Shown one piece after another: positions 36,877-45,006 of a stretch of DNA of 64,000 bases. Source of the stretch: Formosa undariae (GTDB lineage Bacteria; Bacteroidota; Bacteroidia; Flavobacteriales; Flavobacteriaceae). The position numbers and the translations under genes were made by a program. The notes below the pieces were generated by a model. That model made no database searches, was not told the DNA's origin, and saw nothing but the letters and a program-made list of their open reading frames with translations. The stretch's first letter is position 1. Each line of letters begins with the position of its first letter. The stretch is from contig NZ_JBHMEZ010000032.1 of the NCBI RefSeq assembly GCF_042427615.1, positions 62,001-126,000 of the forward strand. Direction: 5' to 3'.

Positions 36877-36941
36877 GCGTATCTAAATGATATATACGCA
36901 AAAATGGTTTAGGTCTTAGAGTACTACTCCAGACCTAAACC
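36877..36941 (-). terminator. attenuator-like hairpins between rplL and rpoB
   Basis: An 11-bp perfect stem (36906-36916 and 36931-36941) with a 14-nt loop is followed on the minus strand by ATTTTTG, resembling an intrinsic terminator. A second hairpin (GCGTAT 36877-36882 with ATACGC 36894-36899) lies closer to rpoB. This is the position where partial termination tunes rpoBC in other bacteria. Confidence 0.55.
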
Positions 36942-36964
36942 TTTATGTTGTTTGATAAGTAAGC

Positions 36965-37336
36965 TTACTTAAGCTCAACCTCAGCTCCAGCCTCTTCTAA
37001 TGACGCTTTTAAAGCTTCTGCTTCGTCTTTAGATACAGCTTCTTTGATTGCACTTGGTGCATCATCAACTAAACCTTTAGCTTCTTTTAAACCTAATCCA
37101 GTTAATTCCTTAACTAATTTTACTACTGCTAATTTAGAACCACCAGCGGCTTTTAAGATAACATCAAATTCAGTTTGCTCTTCAGCAGCTTCACCTGCAG
37201 CAGGTCCAGCAACAGCTACAGCAGCAGCAGCAGCAGGCTCAATACCGTACTCATCTTTTAATATAGTTGCTAATTCATTAACTTCTTTTACTGTTAAGTT
37301 AACTAATTGTTCTGCGAAATCTTTTAAATCTGCCAT
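36965..37336 (-). CDS. rplL: 50S ribosomal protein L7/L12
   Basis: The 123-residue stalk protein recruits translation factors. It has the N-terminal dimerisation helix with LVNLTVKEVNELATIL, an Ala-rich hinge (about residues 36-52) and the C-terminal domain with KTLVKELTGLGLKEAK-type residues (KLVKELTGLGLKEAKGLVD). It sits between rplJ and rpoB as expected. Confidence 0.96.
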   Translation of the reverse strand: MADLKDFAEQLVNLTVKEVNELATILKDEYGIEPAAAAAVAVAGPAAGEAAEEQTEFDVILKAAGGSKLAVVKLVKELTGLGLKEAKGLVDDAPSAIKEAVSKDEAEALKASLEEAGAEVELK

Positions 37337-37398
37337 TTTCTATCGTTTTAATAAATTTTAATATAATATGTGTGTGTAATAATGCGTACTATTTAAGA

Positions 37399-37920
37399 CT
37401 ATCCTTCTTTTTCGGATAATGTTTTTAAGATACCTGCAAGTTTCCCTCCACTTGATTGAAGTGCAGAAATAACGTTCTTAGCTGGAGATTGTAATAATCC
37501 AATGATATCTCCAAGTAACTCTTCACGAGACTTGATATCTACTAAGGCATCTAATTGGTCGTCTCCAATATAAACAGCTTCTTCAATAAAAGCACCTTTT
37601 AATAAAGGCTTATCAGATTTTTTTCTGAAATCTTTTATTACTTTAGCTGGAGCGTTTCCAGTTTCTGAATACATTACAGAAGTGTTACCTTTTAAAACAG
37701 ATGGTAAATCTCCAAATTCTCTATCTGAAGCTTCCATTGCTTTTTCAAGTAATGTATTTTTTACTATTGCTAATTTAATATTAGCTTTAAAACAAGCGCG
37801 ACGTAAGTCTGAAGTTTTAGCTGCGTTTAATCCAGAAATATCTGCAATGTAGATATTTGCATTATCGGCTAATTGTCCAGTTAATTCTTCGATTACTTGT
37901 GATTTTTCTTCTCTTGTCAT
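37399..37920 (-). CDS. rplJ: 50S ribosomal protein L10
   Basis: The 173-residue protein is the base of the L7/L12 stalk. The N-terminal segment with LTGQLADNANIYIADISGL and the RRACFKANIKLAIVKNTLL block are typical. It lies 18 bp after rplA and 62 bp before rplL. With only 18 bp between rplA and rplJ, any L10 autoregulatory leader must overlap the rplA 3' end. Confidence 0.95.
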   Translation of the reverse strand: MTREEKSQVIEELTGQLADNANIYIADISGLNAAKTSDLRRACFKANIKLAIVKNTLLEKAMEASDREFGDLPSVLKGNTSVMYSETGNAPAKVIKDFRKKSDKPLLKGAFIEEAVYIGDDQLDALVDIKSREELLGDIIGLLQSPAKNVISALQSSGGKLAGILKTLSEKEG

Positions 37921-37938
37921 AATAAAAGTTTTAACTAA

Positions 37939-38631
37939 TTAACCAACAATTTTAGAGTCAACAGCAATACTAGGACTCATCGTACTAGAAATAAAAATAC
38001 TCTTAACGTAAGTACCTTTTGCCGCAGTTGGCTTTAATTTCATTAATGTTTGTAATAATTCGTTTACGTTTCCTGCAATTTGATCTTCACTAAAAGATAC
38101 TTTACCAACAGCTGCATGAACGATACCAGTTTTATCAACTTTAAAGTCAATTTTACCAGCTTTCACTTCAGTTACTGCTTTTGCAACATCCATAGTTACT
38201 GTACCAGTCTTTGGGTTAGGCATTAATCCTCTAGGTCCTAAAATACGTCCTAATGGTCCTAATTTACCCATAACACTTGGCATAGTAATAATTACATCTA
38301 CATCTGTCCAACCACTCTTGATTTTATCAAGATATTCGTCTAAACCTACATAGTCTGCACCAGCTTCTTTAGCTTCCGCTTCTTTGTCTGGAGTTACTAA
38401 TGCTAAAACTTTAACGTCTTTACCTGTACCATGAGGAAGAGATACTACACCTCTAACCATTTGGTTCGCTTTTCTAGGATCTACTCCTAAACGAACAGCG
38501 ATATCTACAGACGCATCAAATTTTGCATTTGTTATGTCTTTTACTAATGCTGAAGCTTCACTTACAGAGTATACTCTACCCTTTTCGATCTTTGCTGCAG
38601 CTTCTTTTTGCTTTTTTGCTAATCTTGCCAT
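37939..38631 (-). CDS. rplA: 50S ribosomal protein L1
   Basis: The 230-residue protein binds 23S rRNA at the mobile L1 stalk by the exit site. The conserved PRKANQMVRGVVSLPHGTGK and GPRGLMPNPKTGTV segments are present and length is normal. It lies 20 bp after rplK. Confidence 0.96.
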   Translation of the reverse strand: MARLAKKQKEAAAKIEKGRVYSVSEASALVKDITNAKFDASVDIAVRLGVDPRKANQMVRGVVSLPHGTGKDVKVLALVTPDKEAEAKEAGADYVGLDEYLDKIKSGWTDVDVIITMPSVMGKLGPLGRILGPRGLMPNPKTGTVTMDVAKAVTEVKAGKIDFKVDKTGIVHAAVGKVSFSEDQIAGNVNELLQTLMKLKPTAAKGTYVKSIFISSTMSPSIAVDSKIVG

Positions 38632-38651
38632 TTTAAATTTCTTTTTCTAGA

Positions 38652-39089
38652 TTAATTTGGCGCGTTTCCGGTTACGGTAATTCCCATAGACCTTGCGGTA
38701 CCTGCGATCATTTTCATTGCTGATGCGATTTCAAATGCATTTAAATCTTGCATTTTATCTTCAGCGATAACTTTAATCTGATCCCATGAAACTTTAGCTA
38801 CTTTTTTTCTGTTCGGTTCGCCTGAACCTTTCTTCAACTTGGTTGCTTCTAATAACTGAACTGCCGCTGGTGGTGTCTTGATTACAAAATCAAATGATTT
38901 GTCTTTGTAAACAGAGATCACAACTGGTAATACTTTACCAGCCTTGTCTTGCGTTCTAGCATTGAATTGCTTACAGAACTCCATGATGTTAACACCTGCA
39001 GCTCCTAAAGCGGGTCCAACCGGTGGCGACGGATTCGCTGCACCTCCCCGAACTTGTAACTTAACTACTTTACCTAATTCTTTTGCCAT
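38652..39089 (-). CDS. rplK: 50S ribosomal protein L11
   Basis: The 145-residue protein binds the GTPase-associated centre of 23S rRNA. It carries the N-terminal VKLQVRGGAANPSPPVGPAL block with its proline pairs and the C-terminal GTARSMGITVTG segment. It follows nusG by 75 bp. Confidence 0.96.
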   Translation of the reverse strand: MAKELGKVVKLQVRGGAANPSPPVGPALGAAGVNIMEFCKQFNARTQDKAGKVLPVVISVYKDKSFDFVIKTPPAAVQLLEATKLKKGSGEPNRKKVAKVSWDQIKVIAEDKMQDLNAFEIASAMKMIAGTARSMGITVTGNAPN

Positions 39090-39164
39090 TTTTAATAATT
39101 TAATTTTGATATGCTTCTACAATTGGAAGCTGTATTACGCACATCGGTATCTTTGTAACAATTA

Positions 39165-39719
39165 TTATACTTTATCAACTTGCATATAGCTTAACTCTAA
39201 TGGTGTCTTTCTTCCAAAAATCTTAACCATTACTTCTAGCTTACGCTTTTCTTCATTTATCTTTTCAATAGTTCCATCAAACCCGTTGAATGGACCATCG
39301 ATAACTTTCACAGTATCACCAATATTGTAAGGGATAGCAACTGTAGTTTCAGTATCTACTGTTAACTCATCTACTTTACCTAACATTCTGTTTACTTCAG
39401 ATTGTCTTAACGGCACAGGATCCCCTCCTTTTGTTTCACCTAAAAAACCAATTACATTCGTAACCGATCTAATAATGTGAGGTACTTCTCCTGTTAAATT
39501 GGCTTGAACCATAATGTAACCTGGGAAATAAACTTTTTCTTTGTTTACTTTCTTTCCGTTACGGATTTGAATTACTTTTTCTGTAGGAACTAATACTTGA
39601 TCCACATAATCTTGCATTCCTAAACGAGCGATTTCATTCTCAATATAGGCTTTAATCTTATTTTCTTGACCACTTACAGCTCTAACAACATACCATTTTT
39701 TCGCACTTCCTTCAGACAT
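39165..39719 (-). CDS. nusG: transcription elongation/antitermination factor NusG
   Basis: The 184-residue protein has an NGN domain (WYVVRAVSGQENK at 9-21, KVYFPGYIMV at 62-71) and a C-terminal KOW motif (about 132-160). It binds RNA polymerase and couples it to the ribosome or Rho. It lies 20 bp after secE. Confidence 0.95.
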   Translation of the reverse strand: MSEGSAKKWYVVRAVSGQENKIKAYIENEIARLGMQDYVDQVLVPTEKVIQIRNGKKVNKEKVYFPGYIMVQANLTGEVPHIIRSVTNVIGFLGETKGGDPVPLRQSEVNRMLGKVDELTVDTETTVAIPYNIGDTVKVIDGPFNGFDGTIEKINEEKRKLEVMVKIFGRKTPLELSYMQVDKV

Positions 39720-39739
39720 AAAAAGTTATTTTATTTTTT

Positions 39740-39934
39740 CTAGTTGATTAAATGAAAGTAATATGATATGACTTTGCTGAATACTGTATCAACTCCCCAT
39801 ACTGCTAAAGAGAACAATGTAGAGAATACAGCTACCAAAATAGTTAAGCTCTGTGCTTCTGCCATTGTAGGCCAAGTTACATTATGCTTTAACTCTCCGA
39901 ATGATTCTTTTACGTAATTTACAAATCCAGCCAT
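39740..39934 (-). CDS. secE: preprotein translocase subunit SecE
   Basis: The 64-residue single-span SecE has the amphipathic segment YVKESFGELKHNVTWPT followed by one transmembrane helix (about 29-52). It stabilises SecY in the translocon. Its place between tRNA-Trp and nusG is conserved in bacteria. Confidence 0.92.
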   Translation of the reverse strand: MAGFVNYVKESFGELKHNVTWPTMAEAQSLTILVAVFSTLFSLAVWGVDTVFSKVISYYFHLIN

Positions 39935-39954
39935 TATTTTTCAAACTTTATTAG

Positions 39955-40027
39955 CACGGGCGGAGAGACTCGAACTCACGACACCTGGTTTTGGAGACCA
40001 GTGCTCTACCAACTGAGCTACGCCCGT
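39955..40027 (-). tRNA. tRNA-Trp (CCA)
   Basis: The 73-nt minus-strand tRNA has acceptor stem ACGGGCG/CGCCCGT, T-arm GAGTTCGAGTCTC and anticodon loop CTCCAAA, giving anticodon CCA. It lies between tuf and secE. Confidence 0.95.
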
Positions 40028-40029
40028 AT

Positions 40030-40070
40030 AAAAGTCAAGGTATTTCACAATAAGAAACACCTCAACTTTT
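40030..40070 (-). terminator. long hairpin between tuf and tRNA-Trp
   Basis: On the minus-strand RNA a 17-bp stem (arms 40054-40070 and 40030-40046, three G-U pairs) with a 7-nt loop follows the tuf stop and is followed by four Us, then the tRNA. It could be a partial terminator or a processing site releasing tRNA-Trp. Confidence 0.5.
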
Positions 40071-40092
40071 TATAGTATTAAACTTAAATTTA

Positions 40093-41277
40093 TTATAAAA
40101 TTTCAGTTACTTGTCCAGCACCTACTGTTCTACCTCCTTCACGGATTGCAAAACGTAAACCAACATTCATTGCGATTGCTTGGTGCAATTCAACAGTAAT
40201 TGTTAAGTTATCTCCAGGCATAACCATTTCTACACCTTCTGGTAAAGTAATAGTTCCTGTTACATCAGTTGTACGTACGTAGAACTGAGGACGGTAGTTG
40301 TTATGGAATGGAGTGTGACGTCCACCTTCTTCTTTTTTCAATACGTAAACCTCAGCTTTGAAGTTAGCGTGTGGAGTAACAGAACCTGGCTTACAGATTA
40401 CCATTCCTCTTTTAATATCTTCTTTAGCAATACCTCTTAATAAGATACCTGCATTATCTCCAGCTTCACCTCTATCAAGGATTTGACGGAACATTTCAAT
40501 ACCAGTAATAGTAGAAGTTAATTTCTCAGCTCCCATACCAATAATATCTACAGCATCTCCAGTATTTGCTACTCCAGTTTCGATACGTCCAGTTGCTACT
40601 GTACCACGACCTGTAATAGAGAATACATCTTCGATAGGCATTAAGAAAGGCTTATCTACTTCTCTTAATGGTTCTTCGATCCAAGAATCACAAGCATCCA
40701 TTAATTCCATAATTTTTTCAGACCAAACTGGGTCACCGTTTAATCCACCTAAAGCAGATCCAGCAATTACAGGTCCGTTATCACCATCATAGTCGTAGAA
40801 AGAAAGTAAATCTCTAACTTCCATTTCAACTAATTCTAATAATTCTTCATCATCAACTAAATCAACCTTGTTCATAAAAACAACCATACGAGGAATACCT
40901 ACTTGTTTTCCTAATAAGATGTGCTCTCTAGTTTGAGGCATTGGTCCGTCAGTTGCAGCAACTACTAAAATAGCACCGTCCATTTGAGCAGCACCCGTAA
41001 CCATGTTCTTTACGTAATCCGCGTGACCTGGACAGTCAACGTGAGCGTAGTGACGATTAGCTGTTTGATACTCTACGTGAGATGTATTAATAGTAATACC
41101 TCTTTCTTTCTCTTCTGGAGCGTTGTCAATCTGATCGAAGTTCTTTACTTCTGAAAGTCCTGCAGCAGCTAGTACAGTAGTAATAGCAGCAGTTAATGTT
41201 GTTTTACCGTGATCTACGTGTCCAATTGTACCTATATTTAAGTGTGGTTTGGAACGATCAAAAGTTGCCTTTGCCAT
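40093..41277 (-). CDS. tuf: elongation factor Tu
   Basis: The 394-residue GTPase delivers aminoacyl-tRNA to the ribosome. G1 motif GHVDHGKT is at 19-26, with DCPGHADY, NKVD and GSAL further on. It is embedded among tRNA genes (Thr, Tyr, Gly, Thr upstream; Trp downstream), the classic tufB arrangement. Only this copy is in the window. Confidence 0.98.
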   Translation of the reverse strand: MAKATFDRSKPHLNIGTIGHVDHGKTTLTAAITTVLAAAGLSEVKNFDQIDNAPEEKERGITINTSHVEYQTANRHYAHVDCPGHADYVKNMVTGAAQMDGAILVVAATDGPMPQTREHILLGKQVGIPRMVVFMNKVDLVDDEELLELVEMEVRDLLSFYDYDGDNGPVIAGSALGGLNGDPVWSEKIMELMDACDSWIEEPLREVDKPFLMPIEDVFSITGRGTVATGRIETGVANTGDAVDIIGMGAEKLTSTITGIEMFRQILDRGEAGDNAGILLRGIAKEDIKRGMVICKPGSVTPHANFKAEVYVLKKEEGGRHTPFHNNYRPQFYVRTTDVTGTITLPEGVEMVMPGDNLTITVELHQAIAMNVGLRFAIREGGRTVGAGQVTEIL

Positions 41278-41341
41278 GTTTTAAAAAATTTAATCTTAGT
41301 TATATAATAATATTAGTGTATTCTACTTTATGCTTTTATAG

Positions 41342-41413
41342 AGCCAATGACGGGAATTGAACCCGTGACCTCTTCCTTACCAAGGAAACGCTCTACCCCT
41401 GAGCTACACCGGC
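41342..41413 (-). tRNA. tRNA-Thr (GGT)
   Basis: The 72-nt minus-strand tRNA has acceptor stem GCCGGTG/CATTGGC (two G-U pairs), T-arm GGGTTCAATTCC and anticodon loop TTGGTAA, giving anticodon GGT. It lies 64 bp before tuf. Confidence 0.95.
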
Positions 41414-41422
41414 TTAAAATTG

Positions 41423-41495
41423 AGCGAGAGACCGGGTTCGAACCGGCGACATTCAGCTTGGAAGGCTGACGCTCTACCAACTGAGCTACTCTCGC
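41423..41495 (-). tRNA. tRNA-Gly (TCC)
   Basis: The 73-nt minus-strand tRNA has acceptor stem GCGAGAG/CTCTCGC, T-arm GGTTCGAACC and anticodon loop CTTCCAA, giving anticodon TCC. Confidence 0.95.
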
Positions 41496-41560
41496 ATTAT
41501 TTTAATTCCTTTATTTACAATTACCACCATTTTTACAATGTTACCATTATAAAAATAATG

Positions 41561-41642
<82 letters not shown>

Positions 41643-41675
41643 AATTATAAATTATTCACTCTGTAAAAGAACTTG

Positions 41676-41749
41676 AGCCGATGGAGGGACTCGAACCCAC
41701 GACCTGCTGATTACAAATCAGCTGCTCTAGCCAGCTGAGCTACATCGGC
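41676..41749 (-). tRNA. tRNA-Thr (TGT), copy 2
   Basis: The 74-nt minus-strand tRNA has anticodon TGT and is identical to the copy at 23134-23207. It is the first gene of the tRNA-tuf transcription unit. Confidence 0.95.
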
Positions 41750-41770
41750 TTTTAAACTTTTTCGTTTCAC

Positions 41771-41798
41771 AAAAAAAGTCCGCTATTTCTAACGGACT
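41771..41798 (-). terminator. intrinsic terminator of hpf
   Basis: A 6-bp GC-rich stem, AGTCCG (41798-41793) with CGGACT (41782-41777), loop of 10 nt, is followed by seven Ts on the minus strand. Its first arm overlaps the likely start point of the tRNA-tuf transcript. Confidence 0.65.
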
Positions 41799-41799
41799 G

Positions 41800-41829
41800 C
41801 AAATGTATATATTTATTCTTTTATTCAAA
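41800..41829 (-). promoter_or_regulatory. consensus promoter of the tRNA-tuf-rpl-rpo block
   Basis: On the minus strand, TTTG (41829-41826), 18 bp, then TACATTTG (41807-41800), close to the TTTG-N19-TAnnTTTG consensus. The first tRNA starts about 50 bp downstream. It sits immediately next to the hpf terminator. Confidence 0.65.
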
Positions 41830-41850
41830 ACATTTTTACAATTAATTTTA

Positions 41851-42153
41851 TCATAAATATGATTTTAATTTCTCTTTACGCTTTTTTAGCTGTCTTTCTA
41901 TCGACGCCGTAGCACTATCTGCACCCTCTTCGAACGATTTACATTGTTTTTTAACAACAATACTATCTCCAGGCACATTTACCCGTGCTTCAAATATTTT
42001 ATTTTCCTTTTCGCTAGTGTTCTCCACTTTTAAGTAAACATCGGAACTTATTACTTTATCATAAAATTGATCTAACTTATCCATACGTTTCTGAACAAAG
42101 TCTATCAATGTTTGGTCTGCATTGAAATTAACTGATTGAATGTTTACTTTCAT
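41851..42153 (-). CDS. ribosome hibernation-promoting factor, short form
   Basis: The 100-residue protein is a short HPF/RaiA: MKVNIQSVNFNADQTLIDFVQKRM is the typical N-terminus, with a basic C-terminus (QLKKRKEKLKSYL). It binds the 30S decoding region and blocks translation in stationary phase. It lies 41 bp after the xerC-like gene and is followed by the terminator at 41771-41798. Confidence 0.88.
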   Translation of the reverse strand: MKVNIQSVNFNADQTLIDFVQKRMDKLDQFYDKVISSDVYLKVENTSEKENKIFEARVNVPGDSIVVKKQCKSFEEGADSATASIERQLKKRKEKLKSYL

Positions 42154-42194
42154 ACTTAATCTATATTAATAATTAAACAATAGGTGGTTTCGTA

Positions 42195-43085
42195 CTATTT
42201 CTTATTTCTTGGATGCGTATTTAAATACACCTTCTTTAGTTCTGCTATACTATTATGCGTGTAAACCTGAGTCGACGCCAAACTGGAGTGCCCGAGGAGT
42301 TCTTTTACAGCATTCAAATCTGCACCTTGATTGAGTAAATGAGTTGCAAAAGAATGCCTTAAAATATGCGGGCTCTTTTTTACTTTCGAAGATGCTAAAC
42401 TAAAATAGTTATTTATTATTCTGTAAACAAGTGTTTCGTAAATTTTAACGCCTTTTTGGGTTAAAAACATATAAGTAATATCTGTCACATGATTTAACAA
42501 TTGGCGCTCCTTTAAATACAATGTAATAATCTCTATTACAGAAGGTAACAAAGGCACTAAGCGTTCTTTATTTCGTTTACCTAAAACCTTTAATGTTTTG
42601 TTAGAAAGATTAAAATCGGCTAATTGCAATTGTACCAGCTCAATACGCCGGATGCCAGTAGAGTAAAATAATTCTATAATTAACCGATTTCTTAAACCTT
42701 CAAAATCGGCTTCGTGAGGAAAATCGTCTAACACAGTTTTCATCTCTTTTTCTGAAAACGGAATCTGAATAGTTTTTTTAACCTTTAATGCTTTGTGTTT
42801 TGCTAGTGGATTTAGATCGAGATCCCCAACCTTCATTAAAAATTTAAAATAAGAATTTAAAGCTGAAATCTTTCTATTTACACTTCGGTTAGACATACCG
42901 CCCTCCACCAAAACTACAATCCATCGCCGTATTTGAGAATAGTTTACATGCTGAAGCGTGTCTTGCTGATATTCTGCAGATATAAAATCAAGACAATCAT
43001 TTAAGTCTTTCTTATAGGCATTAACCGTTAAAGCGGAATAATTTTTCTCTAGTAATAGATAATCTAGAAAGGCAGAAAATATCAT
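42195..43085 (-). CDS. tyrosine recombinase XerC/XerD
   Basis: The 296-residue recombinase has an N-terminal SAM-like DNA-binding domain and all catalytic residues: Arg146 (STGIRRIE), Lys170 (VLGKRNKE), His240 and Arg243 (HILRH), His266 (LLGHSS) and Tyr275 (QVYTH). Xer proteins resolve chromosome dimers at dif. Its place between rpsU and hpf is typical of flavobacterial XerC-type genes, and no att sites or phage genes are near, so it is housekeeping rather than an integrase. XerC versus XerD is not certain. Confidence 0.88.
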   Translation of the reverse strand: MIFSAFLDYLLLEKNYSALTVNAYKKDLNDCLDFISAEYQQDTLQHVNYSQIRRWIVVLVEGGMSNRSVNRKISALNSYFKFLMKVGDLDLNPLAKHKALKVKKTIQIPFSEKEMKTVLDDFPHEADFEGLRNRLIIELFYSTGIRRIELVQLQLADFNLSNKTLKVLGKRNKERLVPLLPSVIEIITLYLKERQLLNHVTDITYMFLTQKGVKIYETLVYRIINNYFSLASSKVKKSPHILRHSFATHLLNQGADLNAVKELLGHSSLASTQVYTHNSIAELKKVYLNTHPRNKK

Positions 43086-43150
43086 AAGTTAGCATCTGTG
43101 TTAGTGCTAATATAGGAAGTTTAAAACGAGAAGTAGTTACATATAGCGCA

Positions 43151-43177
43151 AAAAAAATCCTGCTATTGCAGGATTTT
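43151..43177 (-). terminator. intrinsic terminator of rpsU
   Basis: A perfect 10-bp stem (43168-43177 and 43154-43163, 4-nt loop) is followed on the minus strand by seven Ts and GCGC. Confidence 0.85.
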
Positions 43178-43196
43178 AATGTATTACTAGTAAGCC

Positions 43197-43391
43197 TTAA
43201 ATTTGCTCTTGATCTCTTAAACCTTGAACATATTGTGCTTTTTGATTTAGTACTCTATTTTCGACAGAAGGTTTTAAAAACTGCTTACGTGCCTGTAATT
43301 GACGTCGTGTACCAGTCTTATCAAACTTGCGTTTGTAACGCTTTAGTGCTCTATCTATATTTTCTCCTTCTTTAATTGGTATTCTTAACAT
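43197..43391 (-). CDS. rpsU: 30S ribosomal protein S21
   Basis: The start is placed at MLRIPIKEGE (43391), giving 64 residues; the earlier Met at 43418 adds nine residues that coincide with the SD region. The protein is basic, with YKRKFDKTGTRRQLQARKQF and ending QGLRDQEQI. bS21 is thought to hide the anti-SD of flavobacterial 30S subunits. Unusually for this phylum it has a strong SD sequence, consistent with autoregulation. It is followed by its own terminator and then the xerC-like gene. Confidence 0.93.
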   Translation of the reverse strand: MLRIPIKEGENIDRALKRYKRKFDKTGTRRQLQARKQFLKPSVENRVLNQKAQYVQGLRDQEQI

Positions 43392-43399
43392 AGTCCTTA

Positions 43400-43406
43400 A
43401 CCTCCT
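43400..43406 (-). promoter_or_regulatory. strong Shine-Dalgarno sequence of rpsU
   Basis: AGGAGGT on the minus strand lies 8 nt before the ATG at 43391-43389. It fixes the start at MLRIPI and is the only strong SD I noticed in the window. Confidence 0.8.
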
Positions 43407-43426
43407 CTCTTTTAGCATTCGGGGTG

Positions 43427-43456
43427 CAAATTTAGAAATTAAATTAAATTATGCAA
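43427..43456 (-). promoter_or_regulatory. promoter of rpsU
   Basis: TTG (43456-43454), 19 bp, then TAAATTTG (43434-43427) on the minus strand. The leader to the start codon would be about 30 nt and would include the SD. Confidence 0.6.
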
Positions 43457-43487
43457 TCAAAAATAAAAAATATTTTAAAACTACTAT

Positions 43488-44915
43488 TTAGTCTTTAAAA
43501 AGAGATGACCTTTTGGTTAAATCTAATATTAATTTTTCGTCTTCTTTACTCTCTAAAAGAGTATTATAATTATCCCAGAAACTCTTATTATATGGCTTAA
43601 TCGAGAATATATTAGAATTCCATTCTCCATCTAAAGTAGACTGAATTTTCTCAGGGTCTAGTATAATTTCTGTAAAGAGAATTTCTTGTATTGTTTTATA
43701 ATACCGTTCGTCTTTTGCACGCTGTTCTGCTTCTTTATCGTCAGATTTTGCTGCTTTAGATCCTACATTTACCAATTTGGGAGTTTCGTAAGACACATAA
43801 TTTGTATACATCTTACCATCATACTCCATATAAGTCACAGTCAGTTTATGATTAATCTGCGTATCAAACAGTATTCTACTTCTTGTTTTCTGAGCTTCAG
43901 AATCGGCAATTAATGTATATTCTATCTTTTTTACTGCATAGGTATCCCAATACACGTAAAGCCAACCTTCGGCAATATAACCTGCATTAAAAATGCCTTT
44001 GGTTTCTAAATTAATATTGCTTTCTCCTTTCGAGATTTTAATCTTATAGATCTTACGTTCATTATCCACCAAAACAGTATCTAAATCAAATTGATGATAA
44101 TCCAATACTTTTTCTCCAAACAAGGCCCTATCTCCTTTTGTATTTCTAAGTAGGTTTAATTTTCCGCTGAAGAAATTCTGAAGTCCATTCGTTCGAATAT
44201 CATTCCACTTAATTGCTTTTACTAACGAAGCGGTTTCAATAGTATCTCGTCTTAAATTCTTGGCTTGAAAATTTTTCTTTCCGTGTTGCTTTAAATAGGC
44301 CGTATATGCCAGTAAACTATCTACATCTCGTAAATCGTAACTTTTACGCATCTCGTCCACATTAATTTTTAAATTTCCTGAAGCCGAAGATTGTGCACTA
44401 GAATCGTAAAGTGTAATGGCACTTTCTATTAACCATTTAAATTCTTTTTTATTACGCTCTTTATGTCTTAAGAATCCTTTTTCCAAATACGGGAACTCGG
44501 GAAGGTTGTCCGGTAAACGACTAATCATTTTAAGTACGATATCGTTTCCTGTTTTTGGTCGTGTATCTGCGACTAGTAGCACTTCATCTAAAGACGCAAT
44601 ATCTTCTTCTAGAAAAACCTCTTCAGAATTATCAAAATCTTTTACAAGTGTTTTAAAACTTTTATACCCGATGGAAGAAATAACAAGCGTATCATTTTCC
44701 ATTGTACTAGGCACTAATAACACAAACTTTCCGTCGGCATTACTTATGGTACCTGTGGTTGTGTTTTTAATATAAATACTAGCGCTTTCTACCGGGATCA
44801 TCGTAGAGAAATCTACAATTTTATTCTTAAGTTCTGTCTGGGCATAGGTAGAGATAAAGAACAGACAAACTAAAATGGTTAAACTATATGTTTTGTTGAA
44901 GAAATTCATATTCAA
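43488..44915 (-). CDS. secreted protein with CarboxypepD_reg-like domain
   Basis: The 475-residue protein has a signal peptide ending near STYAQ (residue 26) and a carboxypeptidase regulatory-like domain (about 30-110, IPVESASIYIKNTTTGTISNADGKF). The remainder is a beta-rich domain of unknown function seen in many Bacteroidota proteins, often near TonB-type systems. No barrel or TonB plug is evident, so it is not a transporter. It is probably periplasmic or outer-membrane associated. It is transcribed after the acyl-CoA dehydrogenase gene on the same strand. Confidence 0.75.
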   Translation of the reverse strand: MNMNFFNKTYSLTILVCLFFISTYAQTELKNKIVDFSTMIPVESASIYIKNTTTGTISNADGKFVLLVPSTMENDTLVISSIGYKSFKTLVKDFDNSEEVFLEEDIASLDEVLLVADTRPKTGNDIVLKMISRLPDNLPEFPYLEKGFLRHKERNKKEFKWLIESAITLYDSSAQSSASGNLKINVDEMRKSYDLRDVDSLLAYTAYLKQHGKKNFQAKNLRRDTIETASLVKAIKWNDIRTNGLQNFFSGKLNLLRNTKGDRALFGEKVLDYHQFDLDTVLVDNERKIYKIKISKGESNINLETKGIFNAGYIAEGWLYVYWDTYAVKKIEYTLIADSEAQKTRSRILFDTQINHKLTVTYMEYDGKMYTNYVSYETPKLVNVGSKAAKSDDKEAEQRAKDERYYKTIQEILFTEIILDPEKIQSTLDGEWNSNIFSIKPYNKSFWDNYNTLLESKEDEKLILDLTKRSSLFKD

Positions 44916-45006
44916 TACTTTATAATTTAACCATTAAAATGTTATTTTATTGTTTGATGTGCATTTGAAAATAGAAATCGAAAACACATCCTTTAACCAT
45001 AATCTA

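Noticed and set aside
42195..43085. Tyrosine recombinase as a phage or island integrase
   Set aside because: It is flanked by rpsU and hpf on the same strand, no attachment repeats or phage genes are near, and no mobile cargo is present; a chromosomal XerC-type role is more likely.
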